NCBI GenBank assembly: GCA_018136815.1 | Contig: CM030945.1 | Coordinates: 594,605 to 658,604, forward strand | DNA length: 64,000 nt | Direction of reading: 5' to 3' | From: Isochrysis galbana | Lineage: Eukaryota > Haptophyta > Isochrysidales > Isochrysidaceae | Shown: piece by piece, positions 30,905 through 42,320 of the stretch | Numbering within the stretch: the stretch's first letter is position 1 | Layout: each line of letters begins with the position of its first letter | The notes under the pieces: generated by a model | Told to the model about the DNA's origin: nothing | The model's database searches: none | The model's input: the letters and a program-made list of their open reading frames with translations, nothing else | Made by a program: the position numbers and the translations under genes

Positions 30905-33548
30905 ATGCCGAGGGGATCCTGCACGCTCTCCAGAATCTACCGATCTAGAGACTCGCCCAGACTCAACACGCTCAAGCAGCAGACCTTGTTTCGCTTCACG
31001 CCGTCGCCGTCGCCAAGCAAGGAAGACCAGGTTTCATCTGATGAAAACGACCTCTTGAGGCGCGCCTCTATGGAAACTCTTATGGGATCGAAGGCCGCTG
31101 TGCCCCTGGACGCCACCTCCATGAATGAGGCAGCCGACATGCCTCAGGGCAGCCCATCTTTTGCAAAGGACGCTTTGAAACCAGATGCCATCTCTCCGAT
31201 TGAAGCCAAGGCAACCTCAGAATCGGGCAATCTTGAGCACCCAGTGGGGAAGTGTGGGCGGGGCCTGCCTCGTCGTTGTAGCGCTAGGGCTGCCGCACTG
31301 ACCGCCGAAGCTCGACGGGCGGCAGATGCCCACAAGTATGGCAATCAGGCCAAGGGAGTACGAGTTTCCATGTTTTGGCGCGACGACGATCCACCAATGT
31401 GGTATGATGGAACAGTGCGTGACTATGGGGCTGATGAGATGCACCTCATCATGTGAGATCAGTGCCCACGAATGCCACGTGAATTCTGAGCACCAGGATG
31501 ATGTCCCACATCTGCCCGATACCACTCTAGGCACGCCTTGGAACATAGTTTGATCTGAAAGTACGTATGTGCATGTTTACAGATATGACGACGGCGATTC
31601 GGGGTGGTACGACCTCGGACTCGAAGAAGCACTCGGAAATCTCAAATGGCTAGTTCCCTTTCCGAATTCCCACCACCCCATCGTCCATGTCAAGCGATCC
31701 GAGGCCAAGACAGAGAAGCAGGACAAAGCATTGGCTAGTGTTTCCGGAGTGGAACGTAGAGGTCGCAGCGGAACCAACGCCTGTGCCACGAATGGAAAGC
31801 GCGTCGCCACCGTAGCGACGGAGAAAGGGGTGGAGAGAGAAAATCTGGCGCCTCAGCCATCGAAGATCGCCCAAGGATCCGCTACGACGTGCCGTATCGC
31901 GGCGCCAAAGCGTAAATTGGAAGTGTACTCACTTCCACCGGGATACACAGCTGAGAGCAAGCAAAGTGGCCGGCGAGTCCGCGGCCGTCGAGCACAACCC
32001 TCGCATGCGCCATCAGATCATGCTAAGATACAGGTATCAGAGGATGCCAAGTCACCACCGTTAGATGATGCTAAGATACTGCCATCTGAGGAAGCTGAGA
32101 TACAGCCACCAGAGGATGCTGAGATACAAGAAGTTGAAGGTGTGGGGAAGAAGGAGCACTCCATAAGTTCGCCTGCAGCTGCAACTCCAGACTCCGACGC
32201 AGTAACGGCAGGTATCTTCTCCCATCGCATGCCCTCGGTTGATACATCCCAGACAGTAGAGGATACGAACGAGACCATACCGAAGCTATGCGATATGACT
32301 CCACTTCTAATCGGGGACGGCGACAACGTTGGTGCTTCCAGCTGGGATCTTAACTCCATTGGGCTCGAAGACGCGGCAGCCTCTTTCTTCGCTCTCGGCG
32401 GTTCCACACATGACAACAATCTTTCCATCGCTTTGTCGCAGCTCATTAGCTCGGCCTTGCCTGCGCGGTGCAGCGACAGCGATGACGAGGATAGCTTCGA
32501 GGACTCATCCGATAAACGATCTACGGCGTTGCATAAAAGTCAGATGACCATTCGATCTATTGAGCTGAGCAGACCTGGCAAGCTCGCCTCACTTGCAAAT
32601 GCGCTCGGTAGAGTTGGCCAGCAAGTCACAGTGGAAGTACTTACACACAAGATCCACGCAATGTTGTTCAGCGACAACCATCGGGAACCTTCGGCAGCGG
32701 CGGCGGCCCACGCTGCTTTGTGGGCCTCCATTGCATCCATCGTGAACACGAGGGGCGACGGGATGCATCGCACTCGTGCAACAACCGGAGCATCACATGC
32801 ACTCGCCGCCAAATGTATCAACGTGATTTGTGATCTTTTTCATCAGAGCCCGACATCCGGAACCCCTTGTGTCATGCGAGCGGTACCTTTGCTCAATTGC
32901 CTCGTAGCCATGCTGCGCGAGAATGTGGCGACCTCAGTAAAAGAGGGTTTCATCTCCGATCTCGTTCGCGCTTTCGCCACTGCCTCTAGCACCGCACAAG
33001 CTGCGTGCATCTCTCTCGCTTGCAAGGAGTCCCAGGCAGTTGCAGCAGCTGCTGATCTTCTCGACGCGATTGGCGCGTGCGCGACTCTGTGTGATATTCC
33101 AAATGACTCGAACGGGATCATCGCATCGGCTGCTTCAAACGCTTTCGCCTCTTTCTCAGCGGTAGAGGAACGCTCTCGCTTCCTTCGTGCACTGAGGGGC
33201 CATGACTTTGAGATCCCATGTCTAATCCGACTGATTGAGCTTTGCTCTGATCTGAGGATGCGCCGCTCCGGTGCCCTCAATTCTTCGAAATTGTTAGACC
33301 ACATTGTGGCTGAGCTCCTTGCGGCTCATCCCGAAAAGCAAGCCGACAAAAACGCGCTCATTTTGTTGCAGACGGCTGTCGCCGAGATTGCCGTTAGGAA
33401 TGGTGTAATTGACACTGGCGGCTCTGCACCGTCTTCCCGGCATCTCGGCGACGCCTGCCTTGCACTGAGCCAATGGGCAAAGGTGAATGGCTTTGTGTCG
33501 TCCGCTTTTGGCCTCCATCTTGCCTCGGAAATCTTGTCGAACGGCTAG
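30905..33548 (+). CDS. Tudor-like domain protein with acidic repeats and helical C-terminus (two exons)
   Basis: Exons 30905-31452 and 31583-33548, 837 residues. The 130-bp intron (GTGAGA...TTTACAG) interrupts the key domain; joining gives GVRVSMFWRDDDPPMWYDGT, then DEMHLIIYDDGDSGWYDLGL, a Tudor/chromo-like barrel with the typical Y-D-D-G-D turn. Residues about 320-370 hold degenerate ten-residue acidic repeats of the type EDAKI-PxE. The C-terminal 350 residues are Ala/Leu-rich with regular helices (FISDLVRAFATASSTAQAAC, AADLLDAIGACATL), suggesting an alpha-solenoid of ARM/HEAT type, though I cannot define repeats. It is probably nuclear, reading a modified protein tail. The first 60 residues are Ser/Pro-rich. 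I found no catalytic motif. Confidence 0.65.
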
Positions 33549-34731
33549 CGCGCATTACGGAGTCAGATGCAGCTCATGTCACCTTGAATGCGGCTCGTGC
33601 ATGGTCATCTTCTCATTCTAGAACGCGCATCAATGCAACAAAAACCGGCCATACCCGCCGACATACGAGGAAAATGAGGAGATGAAGAACAAATAGCGAG
33701 TAGCGTTGCGGACGGCACAGGTGTGGGTGTGGCTGACAATTTGGCATCTGGCGTAAGTGTGTGTGCGTGGCCAGGTATGTGGAGAATACGAGAAGATTGA
33801 AGAATGGAGAATGGGTGCTTCTGTATACGATCGTCTATGTTGAAGTTGTACCCATAAAGCCCCCCAGGCTCCGGGCCACTCGGTGCGAGCAGCGTGGGCC
33901 CACTGCCTACCTAGGTTTGAGGGGCCTCTTGCCCACCAAAAAATTAAATCGTATAATATTCTCGCCGCGCACGCGACTGTGGACCCGCTGCTCTCACGCA
34001 CAAAAAAAACATCTGAAGATTCAGGGCTAACGCCTACTACAGACCGGGCACTATTTACCCTACTACCGCCATCGCCCTTATTTACCTTCCCTCCACCCTC
34101 GTCACCTTCCCCCCTTCTTTCCTTTGCCTTCGGTTTCCGGAGTCCGGCCCAGGTGCGCTACCTTGGGCCCGGCTCTGTGGGTGTGGTCCGGGCAGGCCTT
34201 TCGTTTTCCGTTTGACTGCTCTCGTTTTTGGGGCAGAGTGCAGAGTCCCGAGTGACAGGTTGTGGCCGTGTGTGCGCTGCTCTCACGCAAGCACGCAAGC
34301 GTCCTATACTTGCCTACATGCCCATTCTCCTGGCCCTTTGCCCCCGGCCATCAGGCGACTCCCCATGTGCACTCCTAAATTTTTAACAAATTTTTATGGG
34401 TCGCGGCGCGGCAAAGGGCAAAGGGATGGGACTAGCGCTCACTCAATCAAGATAGGACTCCCTGCCACGGCGAGCGCAGGCACCCTTCCCTCCTTTTCCC
34501 ACCCAGCTCTTCACTAGCTTTCTACCTTAGGTAGTAGGACTGGTTACTGGTTAGGCCAGAATACCACCAAATGCTTGTGTTTACACGTTTACACGTGGGC
34601 AATTCCGTCCTACATTGTAGGACTGTATCATAGATAAATATCCATCTCCTGCATCGTGGATGCTCATTCTAACCTCTATATGTTTATACTGATACTGAGG
34701 TCTTTGCTCTCTGCTTCTCTCTTCCCAGCGA
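33549..34731. repeat. Repeat-rich intergenic region
   Basis: 33838-33880 (GTTGAAGTTGTACCCATAAA) resembles 23170-23195, inside the ORF1-like gene, so a piece of that element lies here. 33948-33960 carries TAATATTCTCGCC of repeat A. 34002-34210 is a copy of the repeat that begins ACATCTGAAGATTC (see 50095-50345), continuing CCATCGCCCTTATTTACC and TTTCCTTTGCCTTCGGTTTC. No gene. Confidence 0.6.
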
Positions 34732-34880
34732 CGAGCACCAATCGACCGCATCACAGTCTCAGACATAACACGAGAACTAGAGAGAAAAGCTCTAGGCAAC
34801 ACGCCCCAACCGGCACGCGAGGCATGGGCACGAAAAATCGAACTAACCCACGAGGAATGGAAACACGTGGCCAGCTTATT
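34732..34880 (+). pseudogene. Short non-LTR-type ORF2 fragment
   Basis: Read in one plus frame, it gives ITVSDITRELERKALGNTPQ, then PAREAWARKIELTHEEWKHV. This matches the segment just upstream of the zinc-knuckle-like region at 15565-15675. The similarity stops at about 34880, so only some 50 codons survive. Confidence 0.65.
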
Positions 34881-35479
34881 GTTGTATTCCTGCCCATCTG
34901 AAGGCTGTAGGCATGAATATTCGTGTAAGGTACGCGCTCACAATTACAATTGAACAGTTCCCCGTGTTGCCACTGACGCACAAGACACACAGATTTGGAT
35001 TCCCCATGGTCTCAAGTCCAGGTTTGCAGGTTTTGGTCTCGAAATTTGCGATTCGAATTTTGTTTTTGCTGTTACTATAATTGTTGGCTCGTTTAAGGTA
35101 ATAAACCGGCATGACTTCGACTTCTCATTCTGCAGTCGCTCTGCGAGACTCTCTCTCTCTCTCTCTCCGTCCGCCTCTCCTCGGCCGACGGCAGGAAGAT
35201 TCGTCCAAAACATTCTCCGGTCCCAAGATATCTCGTGGGGGGTCTCTCCGCGCTCCGCGCTCCGCGAGGGAAAGGACGCGATCTCGCTCCGAGATCGGCC
35301 TCGCGCCCTCCCACGCTGCCCCGCCGTGCCCTCGGTCCCTCGCCCCCCCCCGCGGCAGGTTCTTTCCCTCGGCGTGCCGTCCGTCGCCTCCGGCCGTTAT
35401 ATTAATCCCCCCCCCCCCGCGCGAGGTTCTCTTCTCCCCCGCGCGCGGTTCGTTTCCTCCGGCCGTCGTTGTTCCCCGG
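34881..35479. other. No gene seen; CT microsatellite
   Basis: 35149-35168 is a (CT)n run. 35230-35480 is C-rich with several poly-C runs (35347, 35407). Confidence 0.5.
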
Positions 35480-35650
35480 CCTATCATCGGGCAACGTTTC
35501 ACGTCCGAATTCCGCTAGCTCTTCGAGAACACGAAGACTGCGCCATGCTCGTGGACCGACTCCCTACGCGTGAAACGATCGATAGCTCTCCTCTCGTCAT
35601 TCCCCAAGTAGAGAGGTCGAACTCCGACCACACCATCGCGGTTACGGTGG
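35480..35650 (+). pseudogene. Ty3-like pol fragment (linker between protease and RT)
   Basis: One plus frame reads ATFHVRIPLALREHEDCAML, then VDRLPTRETIDSSPLVIPQV. The 40.56-kb region gives GTFAVRIPLELRESHPDSAV and VDRLPSRDGLDSPPLVATSV, so both are copies of one family. Only about 55 codons remain. Confidence 0.6.
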
Positions 35651-37166
35651 TACCAATGGTCATATCTATGCTATATGACTCTGATAATGTGCTAAAATAC
35701 CTCAAAAAAGGTCAAAACAAAACTATTTTAATGTTAGTAAGGACGACAACAAAACCATTTGATTCTCACGTAAACACCCAGTTTCTCATGTGCGCAAACG
35801 GACTCTGAAAAAGGCCACTTCGGCCCACTGCGATGTTGCCTCGGAGAGGGTTGTCCGATGGGCCACCGGCCAGGGCTCCTCTGCCAGGCATACTTAGGGG
35901 TTGGGATGGGCGCGGGTGCATCCGCATGGGTCCACTGCCCACTTCCGCGGCGGTCCCGGTGGGGCCCGTCGCGTTGGCGTGTTGGCGTTCGTCAAGGGGC
36001 CGGCAAATGCCGGCCGCTCTGCAGGAAATGCTCACGCCAGCGCGCCAGCTGGTGTGGGGGGGGATCATTTGGTGTGAAAGGCGCTTCTTTGGCGCCAGTC
36101 CTCGTGTCAGGGTCTCAGGTGGCTGCATGCGCCGCGGAAGCACCCTGCCGCGCGCGCCATGTCCCCCACTGCGGGTCGCGTTGGCAGCGCGCGAAAGGGC
36201 GTCTGGAGCCCGACTTCAGATGCCGATAGCGAGCGTGATTTCGTCGCGGTCAGCGGTCAGGTGGACCCTCGCGGCGAGTCTATCGGGAGTGCTTGTGAGG
36301 GCCCCAATCCACCGGGCCCGGCGTCTCAGCTGCCCTGTGAGTCTGTCTGTGTGAATCTGCCCGCGAGTCGTTCAACGTCAATTTCTGTAGTCTTCAATAT
36401 TTGTATACAAAAAAATCGAATTTCGCGTTCGAATTCTTAATATTTATGCTAGGGGCCTATTAGATAGTGACCATATTAGCTGCCTGGGCGCAAAAAATAC
36501 AGATTAGGGTGCTAATTTGACCTAGTTATGACAAGGTGAAGTCGTTGTCTTTAAGACTACCGGTAGTCTTCGTTGCGCCCCTTCAACCGTGAACGGCGTC
36601 GTCGAGCGCGCTAGTGTGTAGTGTTGTAGAAGTTGGAGTGGTCTCTCGGCGGGGGTACCACGTTTGAAATTGTAGTCTTGTAAGAGGTCTTGTTGGCTAG
36701 CATCCCTAGCCACACATTGTACACCGGACGAGCCATCCACCAACCGCGCACACCCCCATCGCAGGGGAGGGGCTCGGTTGCCGATGAGGCACGGTCCCTC
36801 GGCAGTAGGATTTAACTAGGACAACAAGAAAACTCCCACTTCGACACCCTGCCCCGCCATACCCCCCCCCCCCCCCCCCAGTGGCACTCAGTACCCCCCC
36901 AAGTGGCACTCAGTACCTAAACGTAGGAGTACTTTTTTCCTTTTCTTCCTCTTCTCCCCTTTTCTTTCCTCCCTCTGATCAGCAAGGCCACCAACCAGCT
37001 CTGTGGCCTCTCCCCTTCCCCTCCTCGCCCCCTCGCCTTGGAGTACCTCCTGCCCCGCCCCCCCGCCCCCGCGCCCAGCCTGCCTGCGCCCCCAGCCTGC
37101 CCGCCCAGGCATCCTCCCCTTCCTCTTTCGCCCAACGGCGCGCGTGCGACGGGCCAGCAGGCGCGG
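35651..37166. other. Intergenic, with one dispersed repeat and a poly-C tract before the next gene
   Basis: 36642-36710 is a copy of a roughly 70-bp repeat (TCTCGGCGGGGGTACCACG, then ATTGTAGTCTTG, TAAGAGGTCTTGTTGGC and TAGCATCCCTA) also at 49627-49707. 36862-36880 is a long C-run. No gene recognised in 35820-36440, although GC-rich frames exist. Confidence 0.5.
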
Positions 37167-38515
37167 ATGATATCTGTGAGTGCTCGGCCACGCCCGGCCG
37201 AGCCTAGCTTTGGGGCTGAGCTGGCTTCCGCCTTCGGGCACGGCGGCTCGGTCCGTGACGGCAACTTCTTCTTCAAGCCTCTCCCCAAGGCACCAGACCG
37301 CTACGAGAATGAGAAGCGTCTCCTCAATCTCCTGGGACGGCGCACCGATCCGGCCGCCACGGATCCGACGCGCGCTGTTGACGCCGAGGGTGGGGCAGGG
37401 CCAAGCGACCCAATGGCTTCATTTGTGCCGCGCTATTTCGGAGAGGTGCAGCTGGAGAGAGGCGGCTGGTACTTCAAGATGGAGGATCTTCTCAGCTCCT
37501 TCTCACAGTCGCACATAGCGGACATAAAGATGGGCGTCCGGTGCATCTCTGAGGATGAGCTCCATAATGAGAAACCACGCCCTGATCTTTTTGATAGAAT
37601 GGAGAGACTGGAGGCAATGCTGGGCGAGCCGGTGTGCAGATCAACTAGTTGCACCTTTGGCCCCGTCTGTGCTGGGTCGAGCGAATACTTGGTGGCTCTC
37701 CGGTTGCTGCCCAGTTGCTGCCCAGGAGTCTTGCCTAATGGCTGCCTGCTTGCCGGGGGGAGAAGAGGCGTTTCCTCGCAGCCATACCACTCCATGCGCC
37801 ACATGCATCCATGCTCTGTGCTCGTCACATTCCCTTGCTCATCTCCGCCAGGTACTGACCGATGCCGAACGACAGGCGCGTACAATGACGAAAGGGCGAT
37901 GGATGTCACTGCGAGACACGCTCTCTTCTACTCGCGAGCTTGGTGAGGGCCGCCAACCGCTCTTGTATGGACAGCCCCATGATGAGCTCCTAAAAGATGC
38001 CGTTAAAGCGGCTAGTCACTCCCTTTGGCGCTATCCTCACTGACAACATGTGCCCATCTTGGGTATGTGGAACAGGTCTGCGAATCGATGCGCTCCTGAC
38101 GCCGAGGGGCCACGTCACGGCATTCGATTCTTCCCTCTTTCGGACACGAACATTGGTGGAAGTTGCGCATGCTCTTCGGCAGTTCTTTCCACGTGTCGGT
38201 GATTGTGTCCAACACGCTCACCCTCGCCAAATCGCACGCGCCCTGCTGTTACGAGTACGCGAGCTTGACGCGGCACTGCGATGCTCGGAAGTTTTTGCTA
38301 CGCATGAGCTGATTGGGACTACACTGCTGTTAGTAGCTGACGAGACGGGGCATGCCGGCGCATGGATGATCGACTTTGGAGTTACTCGTGGCAGGACACA
38401 GCTCAAACATGACGTGCCTTGGATAAATGGGAATCATGAGGATGGCTACCTCATCGGTGTGCGCAATCTGATTCTATTGCTGGACAGATTACTGGAGGAG
38501 GACGAATGGGATTGA
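37167..38515 (+). CDS. Inositol polyphosphate kinase (IPK/IPMK family)
   Basis: Three exons, 37167-37631, 37852-37942 and 38076-38515, joined by introns GTGTGC...GCCAG (220 bp) and GTGAGG...AACAG (133 bp); 331 residues. Signature of the family: HIADIKMGVRC at residues 117-126 (P-x3-D-x-K-x-G type, the inositol-phosphate and catalytic site), the substrate-helix region QARTMTKGRW and STRELGLRIDAL formed across the second junction, then HELIGTTLLLVAD, AWMIDFGVT and GNHEDGYLIGVRNLILLLDR. The D-F-G-like IDFG and the S-L-L block are intact. Such kinases phosphorylate inositol tris- or tetrakisphosphates in cytosol and nucleus; whether this is a multikinase, IP3 3-kinase or IP6 kinase cannot be decided here. 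The start could lie in an unseen upstream exon. Confidence 0.85.
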
Positions 38516-39999
38516 TCGTAAAAAAGACGATCGCGGAAAGCGAATTTATGGTTGGCCCGGTCGCTTTTGGTGTGGGCAATTCATCAATATTTGGTGGCCT
38601 AGGATGCCGAGAAAAAGAATTCTGAGGTGCTGCGGTGCGCACGTTTCTTGTCATCGAATTGAATCCTCTAGCTTGCCCAATACTTCAGCTGCTGCACGGC
38701 ACCACAAGCATGGACCCCCAGGCAATCACGAATTGTCTCGGGCCTTTTTGCGCAAGCAAAACCAACGCCTCGAATTCCGCTTAGAGCTGACCACAAAACT
38801 TGCTTGTGGGGGGGATGGCATGTCGCACTCCATGTAGATTTTCGCAGTAGTTTCGCGGTCAGTTGCAAGGAACCGACTTGAAGCAGATAGAGGCATTCAA
38901 GGATTTTTATTTGACGGCAACGAGGATGGCACTGCATTTTAGCCATGTTGCGCGCTCAAAAGTAATACTACTCGTATGCAATTCGGTATGGATGCTCCGT
39001 AGTTGATTCACTTTTGCGCGTGGTGATGCGAATGTGAGTATGGTCAGAGTTCGTGATGACATGGCACTATCCTTCACGATGTGACGTGAGGCTGTTGCAG
39101 TAACCCTCCTGCCTCCTCCCCCAAAAACCAAGCAAAGGGTCCAGTGTTGCGTAGTGCAATTGTATTGCAATAGTATTCGCGTGAGCGGTGCTGTCGCATC
39201 CGCGATGAATAGTGAATAGAGAACCTGGGGGAAAATACACAATAACTCACCGGGGACCAGGATCCTCGAAAAGGGGGGTGTAATGGATGGGAGACCAAGC
39301 GACCGCCACCAAAGTCAGCCCCCACCCTACCCTCCCCCTCACCCGCGAGGCCCTACCTGCCAGCGCCAGCGCCCGGCCCAGATTCGTAAAAAAAGATTCT
39401 GTACAAAAAATTTTCTTCCTGCCCCGTTGTCGCATTCGCGATCGACCTCGTCCGCGGCCTCGACTTTACTCGTTAGTCGTTCTCTACTCGATAGGCGTCC
39501 TACGCGTCACTCGTTACTCGTAACTCGTCACTCGCTCCTTGCTTGGTTGCGCCTCCTTGTAGCCTGTGCGCATCCTAATTCCAGGGCCTCGTCCTTGTGC
39601 TTTGCGATCGCCTGGGTCCCTCCTTGCCGCGTTTTCCCCCGCGCTCGCCCTCGTTCTCGTCGCAGGTGTTCGCCGTCGTGGGTTTTTCCCCAGCGGTTAG
39701 CCTACTCCCTCGCCCTTGTTTTCATCAGTGCGTGGGAAGTGTTGTAGATTCCCTCCTTACTTCTACTAACCCTCCCCTTGTAACTGTCGATCGCATCGGC
39801 TCTCCCGTCGTATCGTCGCTCCTCTCCCGTCGCATCATCGCTCTCCTCTCGGGCTTCTCTTCTTTGTTTTTCCATTCCCCGTGTTTCCCCGTTTGAGTGG
39901 AGAAAGATACGTGAATGTGAGGGGAAGTGGGGTTGGTGTTGAGTGGGCGTTGAATAAAAAAAAATTCCAACTGGGAATATGCGCACCTGCACTGAGCCG
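38516..39999. other. No gene recognised
   Basis: Short frames on both strands without domains. 39430-39890 is rich in TCGT/CTCGT strings (for example TCACTCGTTACTCGTAACTC near 39508) and looks like simple, slipped sequence. Confidence 0.4.
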
Positions 40000-40875
40000 C
40001 TGGCCGATGCCGCACGCCGACGCAGGTGAAGACGCAGGTGAAGATGTCCCTGCAGGCCCTGCAGAGACCCCGGCAGAGCCCGGGGGCGGGCGGGCGGGTC
40101 ATCTGAGCGCCCCCTTGGGGAACGACTTCCTGGAAGCTCATCGGGCCTGCATCGACTACTCGCTCAACGCCGGCGACGACAGCCGCCTCTCCCTCATCGT
40201 AGGGGGCGGTCGCGTCGATGCTCGTGTGTCCACTCGACCCCGGCCCACCGCGCCTTTTCTCGCCGCTACGGTGGACGTCGCCGCCGACGTACCGCAATCC
40301 GACTCCCAGTTGACACGCTTCAGTGCGTCGGACACGCACTCGAGTGCGGAGGCTCCGTGTTGCCGCCTCTCGACCCCGATCTTGAGCCGCCGCCCAGGCT
40401 GGACTTCTCCAAAGATCCTATCCCTCCTCCCCCGTCGACGACGGTGGCGGTGGAGCCGCTTTTCGCCGCTCCCACCGCTCAGCCCACCGCCTCGAAGGAT
40501 TTCGCTCTCTACACCCAAGAGCCGGTGACTGTTCCGGCCAAGTCGAAGGGCACCTTCGCTGTGCGCATTCCTCTCGAGCTGCGTGAGTCGCACCCGGACT
40601 CCGCCGTGCTCGTCGATCGTCTACCGTCTCGTGACGGCCTCGACTCTCCCCCCCTCGTAGCTACGAGTGTCGAGACCCCTAGCGACGAAGGGGAGGTCCT
40701 GGTCACCGTCTGGAACCTGGCCTCTCGCCCGGTCACGCTACCCGCTTACTCTCCGGTAGCTTCGGCTCATGTGGAGTACGTTCTACACGAGGCTAACCGC
40801 TCTCTCACTACCGACGACAACGACCCCGAGTCCTTGCTCACCGACGCGCAGCGCACACTACATTGCCTTTGCTGA
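40000..40875 (+). pseudogene. Ty3-like retroelement: retropepsin C-terminus and linker, frame-broken
   Basis: In one plus frame 40110-40215 reads APLGNDFLEAHRACIDYSLN, matching the L-G-x-D-F-L...I-D block of retroviral-type aspartic proteases. The following part is in another frame (40357-40875): VTVPAKSKGTFAVRIPLELR, LVDRLPSRDGLDSPPLV, then VLVTVWNLASRPVTLPAYSP, the beta-rich linker before RT in Ty3-type pol. A frame change separates the two near 40340. RT, RNase H and integrase are absent. It shares the linker with 35480-35650. Confidence 0.6.
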
Positions 40876-41369
40876 TGCCGCCGGAGCACTCATTCGTTCC
40901 CGATCTTCAATCGCTAGCCTTCATCAACTTGGAGCCCTCAACGGACTACCCGGATCAGACCTTTCCTGCGGCCCTGGTGTACGTCTCTGCCGTGGACGTT
41001 GCAAACAAAGTGGCAGAAGTGTGTTGGTTCGAAAAGTCGTGGAAGTCGCCGCGGTGGCCCCGGAGCAAGAAGGTCGTCGTTTACAAGAAGTGGTGGTCAG
41101 ACCCCAACTTTGTGAAGAACTGGCGCAGAAGGACGAAGGCCTCAGCCACAGCCCTTCCGCCCCAAAGTGAGTACATGCGCAACTGGACATCAGAACAACA
41201 GCCATTCAAGAATTTCGTGCCCCACCGCGTGGACACTCCTGTCACCTTTGACCCGCCCAGTTGTTCTTCGTACGACAAGTGCGACGCAGTGAAGCTGCCT
41301 CTGAAGTACGTCGAAGACGTTCTCGTTCCTGCCTTCAAGGCGTGTGCATGTGTGCGTTACGGCCGTTAA
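40875..41369 (+). CDS. Hypothetical basic protein overlapping the retroelement stop codon
   Basis: ATG at 40875 shares bases with the stop of the preceding frame (TGATG). 164 residues: LAFINLEPSTDYPDQTFPAA, then ALVYVSAVDVANKVAEVCWF, a basic tract WKSPRWPRSKKVVVYKKWW and a Cys-containing tail. Not recognised. Composition is balanced, unlike shadow frames. It may be a captured gene piece or an independent exon; the overlap with a dead pol frame may be chance. Confidence 0.4.
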   Translation: MPPEHSFVPDLQSLAFINLEPSTDYPDQTFPAALVYVSAVDVANKVAEVCWFEKSWKSPRWPRSKKVVVYKKWWSDPNFVKNWRRRTKASATALPPQSEYMRNWTSEQQPFKNFVPHRVDTPVTFDPPSCSSYDKCDAVKLPLKYVEDVLVPAFKACACVRYGR

Positions 41370-42320
41370 GTGTGTCAGGTGGTGTTCGCCGCAGACGGTG
41401 CGGGCAAGCACCATCGCCCGCCTACCACTGGGCGTGGTTGAGGCGCGTGACCCTTGAAGCCTGCCGCGCTTCGCCCGTCACACCTGCAAGGCATACACAG
41501 AGAATCGTGCTGTGGGTACGGAGAGCGGGCGTCTCGGTCTCGGTACTCGGTACCCACAGCCCACAGCACCATTTGCCGTCGCAGACGGTGCACGGTGCGG
41601 GCGAGCACCATCGACCACCTACCGCCGGGCGTGGTTAAGGCGCGCGCCCGTTCGCCACCCGCGCTTTGCACGATAGCGCAGAGCGACATCCCTCGTGGAA
41701 GTCGACTTCAAACACTGCCATGGCCCCTCTCGCGGCTGACATCGATCTACCGCCGGGATACTTACTCTAATAACTTACTCCTCCGCCAGCTTTTGAATTG
41801 GAGAGCCCACAGGCGCGCAGGTGCCATGTGCGGCTTCGCGGGCTGGGGCTGGACATATCTGAGGCCCCCAGCACCTCAAACCCGACGAGGCGATCGCTGG
41901 AATCCTAGACTGCGGTCTGCGGTGGAGGGGGGGGGGGGGCGGAGTGGCAGAGGGGACCGCCAGAGAGCCAGCAGAAGGGCTCCGCCAGCGGCCAGCGTGA
42001 AAATCAAACCGTGAAATGGAGCAAAGTACGAGGAATTCGTGCTACTTTGCAAACTCCAATTTTTGAGGTGCCCCGCACCTCCCCCACTGTGAAAATCGGA
42101 CCGTAAAACTCAGATTTTCGGACCCCAACGTACAACGTATGCGCACGCCCTAATAAGGAGTTAAAAATACCTCCTAGTCCATCTCCGCCATCATCGAGGT
42201 CGGCTGTCTGCGAGGAGCGTCTCGCACGCAGAGAGAGCGGAGCACACGCGGGGTGGAAGAGGCGCTGGCTGGTCCGCCAGGGAGCTTTCGGCCAGCGCAG
42301 CGCTAATTGAGAGCGAGCCG
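41370..42320. repeat. Spaced direct repeat with an inverted repeat between the copies
   Basis: 41390-41448 and 41581-41646 are similar (GCAGACGGTG, GGGCAAGCACCATCG, CCACTGGGCGTGGTTGAGG and variants). Between them GTGCTGTGGGTAC (41507-41519) pairs with GTACCCACAGCCCACAGCAC (41549-41568). 41930-41940 is a G-run. The rest is 5' flank of the dehydrogenase gene. Confidence 0.6.
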
